From positions 1 through 64,000 of the forward strand of contig NZ_FNEN01000013.1 of NCBI RefSeq assembly GCF_900100185.1: 64,000 bases of DNA, in the 5' to 3' direction. The DNA is from Natribacillus halophilus. GTDB taxonomy: Bacteria; Bacillota; Bacilli; Bacillales; Marinococcaceae. The position numbers and the translations under genes were made by a program. Under the pieces are notes generated by a model. The model did no database searches, had not been told where the DNA came from, and saw nothing but the letters and a program-made list of their open reading frames with translations. Positions 34,131-43,560 of the stretch are shown here, in pieces; position 1 is the stretch's first letter; the number at the start of each line of letters is the position of its first letter.

Positions 34131-35183
34131 ATGAAAAAAGGATATGTATTCACATTTGCTGTAATGTCCTCGTTGTTATTGGCTGCTTGCGGAAATGGTG
34201 ATGGTGAAAATGAAGAAGCTGCTTCCGGCGAAAATGGTGAAAACGGCAACGGTGGCGAAGGGGAAGAATTTGAGCTTCAGTTCGGCATGCAACCCGGAAC
34301 GCAATCCAACGAGTATGAGGCTGCGGAGTATTTGGCGGATTATGTTGAGGAAGAAAGCGATGGACAAATGACGATCTCCTTGTACCCTGATGCTCAGCTT
34401 GGGGATGACCTTTCCATGCTGGGGCAGTTGCAAGACGGATCGCTCGATATCACGTTAGCGGAAATAGGGCGCTTTGGTGAATGGGTACCACGTGCTGAAC
34501 TATTAATGGTGCCGTATGTTATTGAGGATTTTGACCACATTGAACGTGTCATTTATGAAACGGAATATGGTGAGGAGTTGCGTCAAGAGTTGGTTGACGA
34601 GCATAATTTCCGCGTGATGGACACCGGATATAATGGCACAAGACAGACATCAGCCAATACTGAAATAAACGAACTTGCCGACATGGAAGGGTTGAGCATA
34701 CGAACACCTGAAGCGCAAACGTTGCTGGATTACGCTGAATATACTGGTGCCGACCCGACACCGATGAACTTTGATGAGGTTTATCTAGCGTTACAGACGA
34801 ACCAAGTAGATGGGCAAGAAAATCCGCTTTCGGCGATTGAGGCACAAAGTTTTTATGAAGTGCAGGATTACATCGCAATGACGAACCACGTGGTGAACGA
34901 TAACACCTATGTCGTGAGCGACTTAACGTGGCAGGAATTACCCGAGAACCTCCAAGAAATATTAAGCGAGGGCATCACTGAGGCGGCCGAACACCACACA
35001 GAATTATTTGTAACAGAAGAAGAAGAATTACTTGATTTCTTCCAAGAGGAAGGCGTAACCATCACAGAGCCGGACTTGGATGAGTTTGAAGAAGCTGTAT
35101 CCGACGTTTATCCCGAGTATCTGGATGACATTGGCGAGGGTGCCGAGGAATATATGGATATCATTGATGACGCCCGTGAATAA
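34131..35183 (+). CDS. siaP: TRAP transporter substrate-binding lipoprotein (SiaP-like, DctP family)
   Basis: This 350-residue DctP-type binding protein has lipobox LLAAC and an acidic Gly/Glu/Asn linker to about residue 45. The core blocks are EYEAAEYLADYVEEESDGQM, GQLQDGSLDITLAEIGRF and QTNQVDGQENPLSAI; the latter matches the DctP family block around the carboxylate-binding Arg region. Operon context indicates sialic acid as the ligand. The ATG at 34131 was taken over the in-frame 34104, which overlaps nanE. Confidence 0.85.
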   Translation: MKKGYVFTFAVMSSLLLAACGNGDGENEEAASGENGENGNGGEGEEFELQFGMQPGTQSNEYEAAEYLADYVEEESDGQMTISLYPDAQLGDDLSMLGQLQDGSLDITLAEIGRFGEWVPRAELLMVPYVIEDFDHIERVIYETEYGEELRQELVDEHNFRVMDTGYNGTRQTSANTEINELADMEGLSIRTPEAQTLLDYAEYTGADPTPMNFDEVYLALQTNQVDGQENPLSAIEAQSFYEVQDYIAMTNHVVNDNTYVVSDLTWQELPENLQEILSEGITEAAEHHTELFVTEEEELLDFFQEEGVTITEPDLDEFEEAVSDVYPEYLDDIGEGAEEYMDIIDDARE

Positions 35184-35232
35184 ATGTCTGCGCCTCATGC
35201 CAATACAATCGGAAAAATTGTAGGTGGTCACA

Positions 35233-35709
35233 ATGGTAAAAAAAATCTATGACAATTTTGAAGAAATGATTGGAAGCGTCTTGTTTGTCGTGATGTTGAT
35301 TGTTTTGATTGTGCAAGTTTCAGCGCACCAAGGGTTAGGAACACCCTTGGTGTGGTCTGAAGAATTAAGCAAACTCCTTTTTATTTATGTCGGTTATTTG
35401 GGGATCGTTGCTTGTATCAAGGATGACAGCCACGTATCCATTGATGTTTTGGTGAATAAGCTTCCGACCAGGGTGCAGAAATGGGTGTATACCTTTAACC
35501 AATTGCTCATTCTAGCTGCACTCGTGCTTGTCTTTATTATTAGTATTACGATTGTGCAGAATCAGGCGCATCTTAATATTGTGACGTTGCAAATTTCGTA
35601 TGTATATATGTATATTGCGCTACCCATTCTCACGCTATTGATGATTTATCGTTTAGTAGAACGAGTGGTCAAGGAATGGCGTAAAGAGAAGACGAGGGGG
35701 GTAGAATAA
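35233..35709 (+). CDS. siaQ: TRAP transporter small membrane subunit (SiaQ-like, DctQ family)
   Basis: This 158-residue protein has four membrane helices and the DctQ block PLVWSEELSKLLFIYVGYLG. It ends one base into the start of the large subunit gene (TAATGG overlap), giving coupled translation. It bridges the binding protein and the large permease in sodium-driven uptake. Confidence 0.87.
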   Translation: MVKKIYDNFEEMIGSVLFVVMLIVLIVQVSAHQGLGTPLVWSEELSKLLFIYVGYLGIVACIKDDSHVSIDVLVNKLPTRVQKWVYTFNQLLILAALVLVFIISITIVQNQAHLNIVTLQISYVYMYIALPILTLLMIYRLVERVVKEWRKEKTRGVE

Positions 35710-36986
35710 TGGATGTTGCCATCATTTTTATCGTTTGGGCGATTTTGCTTTTTCTAGGTGTGCCTGTTGGTTTTTCATTAATCATCGCTGGACTCATGTA
35801 TTTTATCATTGGGGATTGGAATCTCGTTTATGCTTCCGGTGCTCAGTTAATCGACGGCATCGATAACTTCACCCTGTTGGCCATCCCGTTTTTCATTTTT
35901 ACCGGGATGTTGATGAACTCTTCCGGAATCACCGATCGTATTTTTGAATTTGCCCGGTCACTCGTCGGTCATATCAACGGTGGAATGGGGCACGTAAATA
36001 TCACTGCCAGTTTGATGTTTTCCGGGATGTCAGGGTCTTCTCTCGCGGATGCCGGTGGTTTAGGGCAGCTGGAGATTAGAACAATGCGAAGAGCTGGTTA
36101 CGACGATGATTTTAATGGCGGGTTAACAGCCTCCTCAGCCATCCTTAGTGGGATTATTCCGCCGAGTCTCAATATGATCATATACGCGGCGATTGCGAAC
36201 GTATCCGTTGCTTCCATGTTCATTGCCGGTCTTGTTCCGGGTTTGCTTGTTGCTATATCATTATTTGCGACTTCCTATTTTTTAGCTAAAAAAAGAGGAT
36301 ATCCAGTGCTCGAAAGAGCTAGTCTGAAAGCTATCGGCAAAGATTTTTTGAGAGCATTTTGGGCATTGTTGACGCCTGTCATCATAATTGGCGGGATATT
36401 TTCCGGATATTTCACTCCGACGGAAGCAGCCGTTGTCAGTTCTACCTATGCTTTAATCCTGGGCTTTTTGGTCTATCGAGAACTTAACTTCAAAAAACTG
36501 TATACGGTTATTGTGGATTCGATGAAGATGACCGGGGTCGTTGTATTGATGCTCGCGGCCGTAGAATTCTTTGGACAGTTTATTGCAAGGGAACAAGTAC
36601 CTATCATGGTGGCTGATTTTTTCCTCGGAGCGACTGAAAATCCAATTATTCTGCTGCTATTAATCGCTCTGTTGTTGCTCATCCTCGGGACGTTTATAGA
36701 AGCGTTGGCATTACTTGTGCTTGTTGTTCCCGTGCTCATTCCGGTTGTAACAAGCGTAGGGATCGATCCTATCTTTTTCGGGGTTTTCGTGATTTTATGC
36801 TTGATGATTGGCATTTTAACACCACCCATGGGAATGGCGTTATTTGTAGTCTCGCGTGTTGGCGATATTCCAGTTGGTACGATGTACAGAGGTGTGCTTC
36901 CGTTTTTGCTTCCGCTTTTTGTCGTATTGGTCCTTATGATCTTTGTTCCGGAAATATCAACTTTCTTGGTGGATATATTGAATTAA
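35709..36986 (+). CDS. siaM: TRAP transporter large membrane subunit (SiaM-like, DctM family)
   Basis: This 425-residue permease has about twelve membrane helices. DctM blocks include FFIFTGMLMNSSGITDRIF, MFSGMSGSSLADAGGLGQLE and ILTPPMGMALFVVSRVGDIP. It catalyses the ion-coupled transport step with SiaP and SiaQ. Sialic acid is inferred from nanA/nanE/nanK in the same operon. Confidence 0.9.
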   Translation: MDVAIIFIVWAILLFLGVPVGFSLIIAGLMYFIIGDWNLVYASGAQLIDGIDNFTLLAIPFFIFTGMLMNSSGITDRIFEFARSLVGHINGGMGHVNITASLMFSGMSGSSLADAGGLGQLEIRTMRRAGYDDDFNGGLTASSAILSGIIPPSLNMIIYAAIANVSVASMFIAGLVPGLLVAISLFATSYFLAKKRGYPVLERASLKAIGKDFLRAFWALLTPVIIIGGIFSGYFTPTEAAVVSSTYALILGFLVYRELNFKKLYTVIVDSMKMTGVVVLMLAAVEFFGQFIAREQVPIMVADFFLGATENPIILLLLIALLLLILGTFIEALALLVLVVPVLIPVVTSVGIDPIFFGVFVILCLMIGILTPPMGMALFVVSRVGDIPVGTMYRGVLPFLLPLFVVLVLMIFVPEISTFLVDILN

Positions 36987-37014
36987 GCAGTGTTGAATGA
37001 ATGGAGGAACGCAA

Positions 37015-37911
37015 GTGATTTTCGGAGCTTTTGATGTTGGCGGCACGAGTATTAAATATGGCATTTTGGATGAACAAGGGAAGATCTTACATCAATCACA
37101 AACCGTAACAAATGCAAGTGCAGGTGGAAAAAAGGTTATTGATCAGGTGAAGGACATCGCCAGGAACTTGCAGGCTGACTATGCGTTGGATGGCGTCGCG
37201 GTCAGTACAGCCGGACAAGTAAATAATCTTGAAGGAACCATTGTACATGCTACAGAGTCTATTCCAGATTATACCGGTTTAAATGTAAAAAAAGAACTTG
37301 AAGAAGCCCTCCGCTTGCCTGTTGCTGTCGAAAATGATGTAAACGCTGCCGCTCTTGGAGAGTATTGGTGGGGGGCGGCAAGAGAAACTAACCATTTTCT
37401 GTGCATGACGCTTGGTACCGGCATTGGTGGCGCGATTGTGATGAATGGGAAAGTATACACTGGAGCGTCTTTTTCTGCCGGGGAATTCGGTCATATGACA
37501 CTCTATCCCGGTGGGAAAGATTGTCCCTGTGGTGATAAAGGTTGTTATGAAATGTATGCATCAAGCAAATCCCTCGAGAGAAGGGTTGAAGAATATTTTG
37601 GAGAAGATTCATTAAGAGATTTATTTGCGAAAGCGAAAAATGAAAATGGGGTGGCTGAATACGTGGTTGACCAATGGGTCTCGGACGTTGCTTTAGGGAT
37701 GAAGTCACTCGTACACATATTTAATCCCCCATTGATCGTCATTGGAGGAGGTGTTTCTGAACAAGGTGATTATTTATTGGATAAATTGAAGAGAAGCGTG
37801 AACGCACAAATCATGCCTTCTTTTCAACGTCCATTGCAGCTAAAGATGACTCAAAACGGAAATGATGCCAATTTGCAGGGTGCGGTTTTTCAGCTTCTCG
37901 CATTATTATAG
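37015..37911 (+). CDS. nanK: ROK family N-acetylmannosamine kinase
   Basis: This 298-residue sugar kinase has the ATP motif FDVGGTSIKYGI at the start, the sugar-binding and catalytic Asp in VENDVNAAALGEYWWGA and GTGIGGAIV. The ROK zinc motif lies in GEFGHMTLYPGG and CPCGDKGCYEMYAS. The GTG at 37015 follows ATGGAGGAACGCAA; the in-frame ATG at 36997 is that ribosome site. In this operon it most likely phosphorylates ManNAc for NanE, although glucokinase activity cannot be excluded from sequence. Confidence 0.85.
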   Translation: MIFGAFDVGGTSIKYGILDEQGKILHQSQTVTNASAGGKKVIDQVKDIARNLQADYALDGVAVSTAGQVNNLEGTIVHATESIPDYTGLNVKKELEEALRLPVAVENDVNAAALGEYWWGAARETNHFLCMTLGTGIGGAIVMNGKVYTGASFSAGEFGHMTLYPGGKDCPCGDKGCYEMYASSKSLERRVEEYFGEDSLRDLFAKAKNENGVAEYVVDQWVSDVALGMKSLVHIFNPPLIVIGGGVSEQGDYLLDKLKRSVNAQIMPSFQRPLQLKMTQNGNDANLQGAVFQLLALL

Positions 37912-38028
37912 GTACGAATTGAATGAACATTTTGCTTCCTCATCCTTCTATTCACAACCCTAATTTTATAGTAAACTAGAACAATAGACACTAGATAATA
38001 GGCGATTAGAATAGATGGAGGACGTCAG

Positions 38029-41000
38029 ATGTTTAACATAAACCAGGATGACTTGCATCCGGATAATATTATGCAAGCTGTGACAAACTTTCGGTCGTAT
38101 ACGCGCGGTGAAAACTATTATTACAATGATCGCGTAGGGCCTGTGTATTTTTACCAGAATGAGAAGATGACAGAAGCAACGGTGCATGGGACGAGAAGTT
38201 ATAAGTGCCAGGCTTCGTTTCAGCGCAATGGTGATTTGGACAGGGTGAGCTGTACGTGCCCGGCATTTGATTCCTATACGGGAATTTGCAAGCATCTCGT
38301 CGCGTTTTTGTTGGAACTGGATGAATTGATGTCCACCGAGGAGTATGAGCAAAAATATAGTACGCAGCAAGGGCACCAAATGATCGATGCTTTTAAGGAG
38401 ACGTTCAAGCCTGAACAGCCGGCAGCCGTCATGGAAAAAGAAACGCTGCAGATTTATTATGAGCTGCAATTAAAGAGCAACCCATTTTCCGGACTGGTGG
38501 ACAATATTTCCCTAAGTCTTCGTGCCGGGGTACAACGCCCTTATGTCGTAAAAAATATTAACCGCTTTATTGAAGCAGTAAATACGGGGAGCAACCATTA
38601 TTTTACGAAAAAGTTCAGCTATGAGCCGGATAAACACGTGCTCAGTGAAGAAGATTGGGCGGTGCTTCAACTTTTACAGAAAATAATAAAAAGCAAAGAC
38701 CCCGGATATCCATATAGCGGGCTTAGTCGGGAGCGCCAATTTGATGTCCCGGACTTTATGGTGCCTGAGCTTTTTGAATTATTGGAAGGCAAGAAGGTGG
38801 ATATAACATCAAGGTCGGGCTCTGAATCCGTCGCCATCGATGCTTTTCATCCGGAAGCCCGGCTGGAATTTTTGCTGCAAAAAAATACGGAAAATGATGC
38901 AGTGGAATTGCACTTAAAGGGTGAGGATCATCTTTTTTTCTCCCTTGATCATCAGCTACTTAGAAGTGGGCAAACCATTTACCGTTTGAATCAGGAACAG
39001 GCAACGATTCTTGATAAGCTTGTGAACACTTCGGAGACGTGGGGTGTGTTGACGACGTTTTCCCTCGCGGATATGGAATCTTTTTGTTCTTATGTGCTGC
39101 CGAAATTGAAAGATATCGCGACGGTTGAAATGGATGAAAATTTGACAAATGTGATCCGGCACCATCCGTTAAAGGCTAAAATGAAGATAGACTATAGGGA
39201 AGATGTCCTCACTACACTCGTGAGTTTTCAGTATGGGGATATAGAGATCGACCCGTATGAAGAACGGACGGAAGAATTAGAAGCCATCCTCGTTCGCGAT
39301 GTGGAAACAGAGGCGATGATTATTTCCTTGCTTGATAGAATCCCTTTTTCACGGGCAGACGGAAAGCTTATTCTCGAAGACGAAGAGGAAATGGTGGCAT
39401 TTCTTTTTGAAGAACTTCCTGTGCTGCAAGAATATCTGGATATATATACCACATCGAAAGTAAGGCAAATGATCGCGCCTCTCGACAAGCAGCCGAGCGT
39501 CTCGCTGGCGGCAGATGAGGAAACGAACTGGCTCGATGTTTCTTTTTCCTTGGAAGGCATTCCGGACGAAGAGGTCGGACATGTGCTCGAGGCACTGAAA
39601 CAGAATCAGACCTATTATCGTCTTCCAAACGGGGCCTTTCTTCATCTTCAGGGAGAGGAATTTGGGAACGTAAAAAACGCCGTCGATCATTTTGCCCCTG
39701 AAAAAGGGAAGCTGCAAGAGGATATGAAAGTCCCCCTTTATAAGGCACTTTCCCTGGAGGATGAAAAGGCGCAGTCGTTTAAATTGTCCTCTTCCCTGCG
39801 GCAATTAATGAATGATGTCCAAAAACCCGATTTTATCGAGGCAGAGCCTCCGGAAGCCATCGACGCTTCGCTTCGGGAATATCAATTAACCGGTTTTCGT
39901 TGGCTGAAAACCTTGTCCCAATTCGGACTCGGCGGCATATTGGCGGATGATATGGGGCTTGGGAAAACACTGCAGACGATCACGTACCTGCAAGCGTTGG
40001 CGGATGAAAAGGCGAGCATGCGTGCCATCATCATCACACCGGCGAGTTTGAGTTATAATTGGGAAAAAGAATTTCATCGTTTTGCGCCTGACATGGCTGT
40101 GACGGTGATTGCCGGCACGAAAGCGGAAAGGCAAAAGAAGCTCGAGCAAAGTTCGGAAGCGCAAGTGCTGATTACGTCTTATCCGCTCATTCAACGGGAG
40201 GCGGACCAGTATCAGTCTGAGCTTTTTGATGTCCTCATCCTCGACGAGGCCCAGGCGATTAAAAATGAAGCTTCGAAAACCGCGCAATCCGTGCGTTCCT
40301 TGCAAGCCGCCAGCGCTTTCGCCTTAACCGGAACGCCGATTGAGAATCGTCTCGAAGAACTCTATTCTATTTTTAATACCTTGATCCCAGGCATCCTGGG
40401 GTCGAAGAAAAAGTTTAAAGCGCTGGGGAATGAGACGATTGCCCAACGTGTGCGTCCGTTTATTTTACGGCGTATGAAAAAGGATGTCCTTACAGAGTTA
40501 CCGGAAAAAGACGAGCAAGTTCAATATACGAATCTCACTGATGATCAGAAAAAGCTTTATCTGGCACAGGTTAATCGATTGGCCAAAGATGTGGACTCGG
40601 CGATCGAGGGTGATCAATTCCAGGAACAGCGCATGCAGATTCTCGCTGGCTTAACGAAATTGCGGCAAATTTGTTGTCATCCCCAGCTGGTGCTGCCGGA
40701 AGAAACGTATAAGTCCGGCAAGTTCGATCGGCTGCTGGAGTACGTAGATGAAGGGCTTGCATCAGGGCGGCGAATGGTGATTTTTTCACAATTCACCTCG
40801 ATGTTGGCGATGATCCGCACGGCCTTCGACGAGCGGGGTTGGCTGTATCATTACCTGGACGGCTCAACGCCGACCAAAGATCGTTTGGCGCTCACTGAGC
40901 GTTTTAATGAAGGGGAACATTCGCTTTTTCTCGTTTCGATGAAGGCCGGGGGCACGGGCTTGAATTTGACGGGCGGCGACACCGTTATTCTTTTTGACAC

Positions 41001-41226
41001 GTGGTGGAATCCGGCGGTGGAACAGCAGGCGGCGGACCGTGTCCACCGATTTGGCCAGGAGAACAACGTGCAAGTCATCAAGCTGATTACGTCCGGAACG
41101 ATCGAAGAAAAGATGCTGGAAATGCAGGAACGAAAAAAAGCCCTGGTGGAAGAGGTTATCCAGCCAGGCGAACAACAACTGACCAGTTTACAGCCGGAAG
41201 ACGTGAAAGAGTTGTTGACAGTATGA
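38029..41226 (+). CDS. SWIM zinc-finger SNF2-family helicase (YwqA-like)
   Basis: This 1065-residue protein has an N-terminal SWIM zinc finger (CTCPAFDSYTGICKHLVAF, about 73-91: CxC...CxH), a long middle region, and a C-terminal Swi2/Snf2 ATPase. The ATPase shows motif I ADDMGLGKTLQT (about 640), motif II LDEAQAIKN, motif III ALTGTPIENRLEELYSIFN, motif V FLVSMKAGGTGLNLTGGD and motif VI AADRVHRFGQENNVQV. It resembles B. subtilis YwqA, associated with DNA metabolism. ATGGAGGACGTCAG precedes the start. Confidence 0.87.
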   Translation: MFNINQDDLHPDNIMQAVTNFRSYTRGENYYYNDRVGPVYFYQNEKMTEATVHGTRSYKCQASFQRNGDLDRVSCTCPAFDSYTGICKHLVAFLLELDELMSTEEYEQKYSTQQGHQMIDAFKETFKPEQPAAVMEKETLQIYYELQLKSNPFSGLVDNISLSLRAGVQRPYVVKNINRFIEAVNTGSNHYFTKKFSYEPDKHVLSEEDWAVLQLLQKIIKSKDPGYPYSGLSRERQFDVPDFMVPELFELLEGKKVDITSRSGSESVAIDAFHPEARLEFLLQKNTENDAVELHLKGEDHLFFSLDHQLLRSGQTIYRLNQEQATILDKLVNTSETWGVLTTFSLADMESFCSYVLPKLKDIATVEMDENLTNVIRHHPLKAKMKIDYREDVLTTLVSFQYGDIEIDPYEERTEELEAILVRDVETEAMIISLLDRIPFSRADGKLILEDEEEMVAFLFEELPVLQEYLDIYTTSKVRQMIAPLDKQPSVSLAADEETNWLDVSFSLEGIPDEEVGHVLEALKQNQTYYRLPNGAFLHLQGEEFGNVKNAVDHFAPEKGKLQEDMKVPLYKALSLEDEKAQSFKLSSSLRQLMNDVQKPDFIEAEPPEAIDASLREYQLTGFRWLKTLSQFGLGGILADDMGLGKTLQTITYLQALADEKASMRAIIITPASLSYNWEKEFHRFAPDMAVTVIAGTKAERQKKLEQSSEAQVLITSYPLIQREADQYQSELFDVLILDEAQAIKNEASKTAQSVRSLQAASAFALTGTPIENRLEELYSIFNTLIPGILGSKKKFKALGNETIAQRVRPFILRRMKKDVLTELPEKDEQVQYTNLTDDQKKLYLAQVNRLAKDVDSAIEGDQFQEQRMQILAGLTKLRQICCHPQLVLPEETYKSGKFDRLLEYVDEGLASGRRMVIFSQFTSMLAMIRTAFDERGWLYHYLDGSTPTKDRLALTERFNEGEHSLFLVSMKAGGTGLNLTGGDTVILFDTWWNPAVEQQAADRVHRFGQENNVQVIKLITSGTIEEKMLEMQERKKALVEEVIQPGEQQLTSLQPEDVKELLTV

Positions 41227-41232
41227 AGTGAA

Positions 41233-41271
41233 GCCCTCTCTTGCTCACTAGGAGCAGGGAGGGCAAGTTTT
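41233..41271 (+). terminator. Terminator after the SNF2 helicase gene
   Basis: GCCCTCTCTTGCTC pairs with GAGCAGGGAGGGC around ACTAG, followed by AAGTTTTAT. Confidence 0.8.
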
Positions 41272-41320
41272 ATCGGCGATCTCGGTGAAATATCAGCGAA
41301 CTTTCAAATATATCAGCGAT
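41271..41320. repeat. 20-bp tandem repeat between helicase and MATE genes
   Basis: TATC(G/A)GCGA(T/A)CT starts at 41271, 41291 and 41311, exactly 20 bp apart, with non-conserved 8-base spacers. Confidence 0.8.
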
Positions 41321-41326
41321 CTCCAA

Positions 41327-42667
41327 TTATCCCTCCCGAAACAACTCCTTCTCGCGCCATTTCCCGAATCGATAATACAGGTACGCGGCCAAGCTGCCGA
41401 GCATAAAGCTGGCGCCCATGCCTAACGCGACACCTATTTCGCCGAACAAACCGGAAAATAAATTCGTCAACGGATAGCGCAAAACCCAGAATGAGATGAT
41501 ATTAAGCACGAGCACTTGGTACATGGCCCCGGAGGCACGAACGATCCCGTTCAAAACAAAATTAATACCGAGAAACGGATAACAGAGCGCGACGATTTGC
41601 AAATATCTCGTACCGAACGCTACAGCTTCTTCGTCACGGATAAACATTTGGATGCCGTACTCGGCGAAGATGACGATAATCACGCCGATCCCGATCATGA
41701 TGGCAAAATTGTACAGCACTGCATAGTTCGTAATGGTAGTCACCCGCGGCCAATTCCCGACGCCGATATTTTGCCCGGCCATGCTGTTCACCGCTGTCCC
41801 GAGCGCCATGGCCGGAAGCATGATCAAGCTGTCCAGCCTTTGCGCAGCACTGAAACCGGCGACGACATCTTCGCCAAATGTGGTGACTACGCTCATGATC
41901 GCCGCTACACCGGCGGAGATGACGGCCATCTGCAAACCCGAGGGGATGCCGAGGTTCAAAATTAAACCGACTTCTGTTTTCCTGGGCAACGAAGGGATGG
42001 TAAAAGGTGCAAGACCTCGTCGCAACACGAAAAATAACCCATAAAGAAACGCGCTCCCTTGCGAAAGGATCGTTGCATAAGCCGCGCCTTCGATGCCCAT
42101 ATTCAAGCCGGCAATAAGGAGTGGGTCAAGCACAATATTTAGCAAGACCGCGATAATGACGAACCGTATCGGCGTTTTGCTGTCGCCCATGGCGCGCAAA
42201 GTCGTTGCGATAAAGTTGTAACCGAAAAGAAAGATCATCCCGAGAAAATTAATCTGCAAATAAGCGGTCGCGGGAGCCAGCATCCCTTCCGGTGTGCCAA
42301 GCAACTGCAAAAGCTCTTCAGCAAAAAAAGACCCCGTAATCCCTAGCGATAATGATAAAATAGTGAGCACAACGACAAAGGCATTAAGATAACGGGTAAC
42401 CCCTTCCTCATTTTCCTGTCCTTTTTGCTGGGAAAGAATCGTCAACGATGCATTGTTTAAACCGATCACAAAAGAGAGCATCGTAAAAATGATCGTACTG
42501 GAAACAGCTACCGCCCCTAACGCAGTTTCGCCAAGCAAATTCCCGACCCATAAACTGTCGGCAAACTGAAAGGACGTTTGCAAAAGATTCGTGAGCATGA
42601 TCGGCCCGGAGAACACGATCAGCGGTTTGAGTATATTTCCCTGGGTAAAATCTTGTTGATTACTCAT
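41327..42667 (-). CDS. MATE family efflux transporter
   Basis: This 446-residue protein has twelve membrane helices in the two MATE bundles. Markers are SGPIMLTNLLQTSFQFADSLW in helix 1, NFIATTLRAMGDSKTPIRF and the second-bundle copy GTAVNSMAGQNIGVGNW. MATE proteins export cationic drugs or metabolites using sodium or proton gradients. No regulator is adjacent. Confidence 0.88.
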   Translation of the reverse strand: MSNQQDFTQGNILKPLIVFSGPIMLTNLLQTSFQFADSLWVGNLLGETALGAVAVSSTIIFTMLSFVIGLNNASLTILSQQKGQENEEGVTRYLNAFVVVLTILSLSLGITGSFFAEELLQLLGTPEGMLAPATAYLQINFLGMIFLFGYNFIATTLRAMGDSKTPIRFVIIAVLLNIVLDPLLIAGLNMGIEGAAYATILSQGSAFLYGLFFVLRRGLAPFTIPSLPRKTEVGLILNLGIPSGLQMAVISAGVAAIMSVVTTFGEDVVAGFSAAQRLDSLIMLPAMALGTAVNSMAGQNIGVGNWPRVTTITNYAVLYNFAIMIGIGVIIVIFAEYGIQMFIRDEEAVAFGTRYLQIVALCYPFLGINFVLNGIVRASGAMYQVLVLNIISFWVLRYPLTNLFSGLFGEIGVALGMGASFMLGSLAAYLYYRFGKWREKELFREG

Positions 42668-42738
42668 ACATGGGCGTCCTTTCAGCTTTTGCTAAATATT
42701 TATTTTATCATACGGAACGGAGGATGGAGGCACCTAAA

Positions 42739-43230
42739 TTGAAACCAGCATCCTATTGGATTGATCGTCTGCAGATGAAAGCCCATCCCGAAGGGGGTTA
42801 TTTTGTCGAGACTTTTGCTTCGAACCGCGAGATGGAAACAACCGACGGTCGTCGACGCAGAACCTATTCCAGTATTTATTTTCTACTTGAACCGTCAAAT
42901 CCATCTCATTTCCATCGTTTAAGAAGTGACGAAATTTGGTATTATCACGCGGGAGAACCGCTTTCTGTCCATGTCATTCATCCGGACGGAACATATGAGC
43001 AAATCAAGATTGGTCCCAACCTGGAAGAAGGTCAACAACTGAGTGCCGTCGTTCCTGCCGGTTCCATTTTCGGTTCAAGTGTTCAATCTCATTACGCGCT
43101 TGTCAGCTGCTTGGTATCTCCCGGATTTGTATATGCTGACTTTGAACTTTTTACACAAGCTGAATTGCTCGCGGATTATCCACAGCACGCTGCGATTATC
43201 CGTGAGCTGGCGTATGAAAGATTGAAATAA
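42739..43230 (+). CDS. DUF985 cupin family protein
   Basis: This protein of about 163 residues has the DUF985/cupin-5 signature: MKAHPEGGYFVETFAS near the start, SSIYFLLEPSNPSHFHRLRSDE with the metal-type His pair, YHAGEPLSVHVI, and SCLVSPGFVYADFEL at the end. The family function is unproven. TTG at 42739 sits eight bases after GGAGG; the ATG at 42724 overlaps that site and is the alternative (168 residues). Confidence 0.75.
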   Translation: MKPASYWIDRLQMKAHPEGGYFVETFASNREMETTDGRRRRTYSSIYFLLEPSNPSHFHRLRSDEIWYYHAGEPLSVHVIHPDGTYEQIKIGPNLEEGQQLSAVVPAGSIFGSSVQSHYALVSCLVSPGFVYADFELFTQAELLADYPQHAAIIRELAYERLK

Positions 43231-43233
43231 ATA

Positions 43234-43470
43234 TTCACTAATGTTGATTTCGCCTTGCAGCCTCAGGAAACTGACGAAGAGGAACGTCTGCAATTGTATG
43301 AAGAGGTGGAACAAATCATCGTCGATGAAGCGCCGACAATCTATACCCTACATACCGATTATGTCGTGGGTGTTGCCGATAGTGTCGAAGGTTTCGTGCA
43401 ACAACCGAGCGGCCTTTTCCTACTGGAAGACGTACAGATCACCGAAGCAGCTGAAGACGGCGGCTATTAA
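43234..43470 (+). pseudogene. C-terminal remnant of a family 5 (OppA/DppA-type) substrate-binding protein
   Basis: The frame encodes TDEEERLQLYEEVEQIIVDE and then APTIYTLHTDYVVGV with VQQPSGLFLLEDVQI, the typical end of peptide/nickel-type binding proteins. Nothing upstream supplies the other 450 or so residues: the DUF985 stop lies only a few bases before. A deletion has therefore left just the tail, still followed by a terminator. Confidence 0.7.
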
Positions 43471-43490
43471 AAAAAATAGAAGGACAGCTG

Positions 43491-43516
43491 CATATGAGTT
43501 GTAGCTGTCCTGTTTT
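43491..43516 (+). terminator. Terminator after the OppA-type remnant
   Basis: AGGACAGCT pairs with AGCTGTCCT around a 12-base loop and is followed by GTTTTG. Confidence 0.75.
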
Positions 43517-43560
43517 GCGTGTATCCTTGGATGGAAGAATCTTAAAAGAAAGGCGCTACT

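Noticed and set aside
43241-43504. 87-codon frame overlapping the OppA-type tail
   Set aside because: The overlapping frame has clear binding-protein similarity; this one has none.
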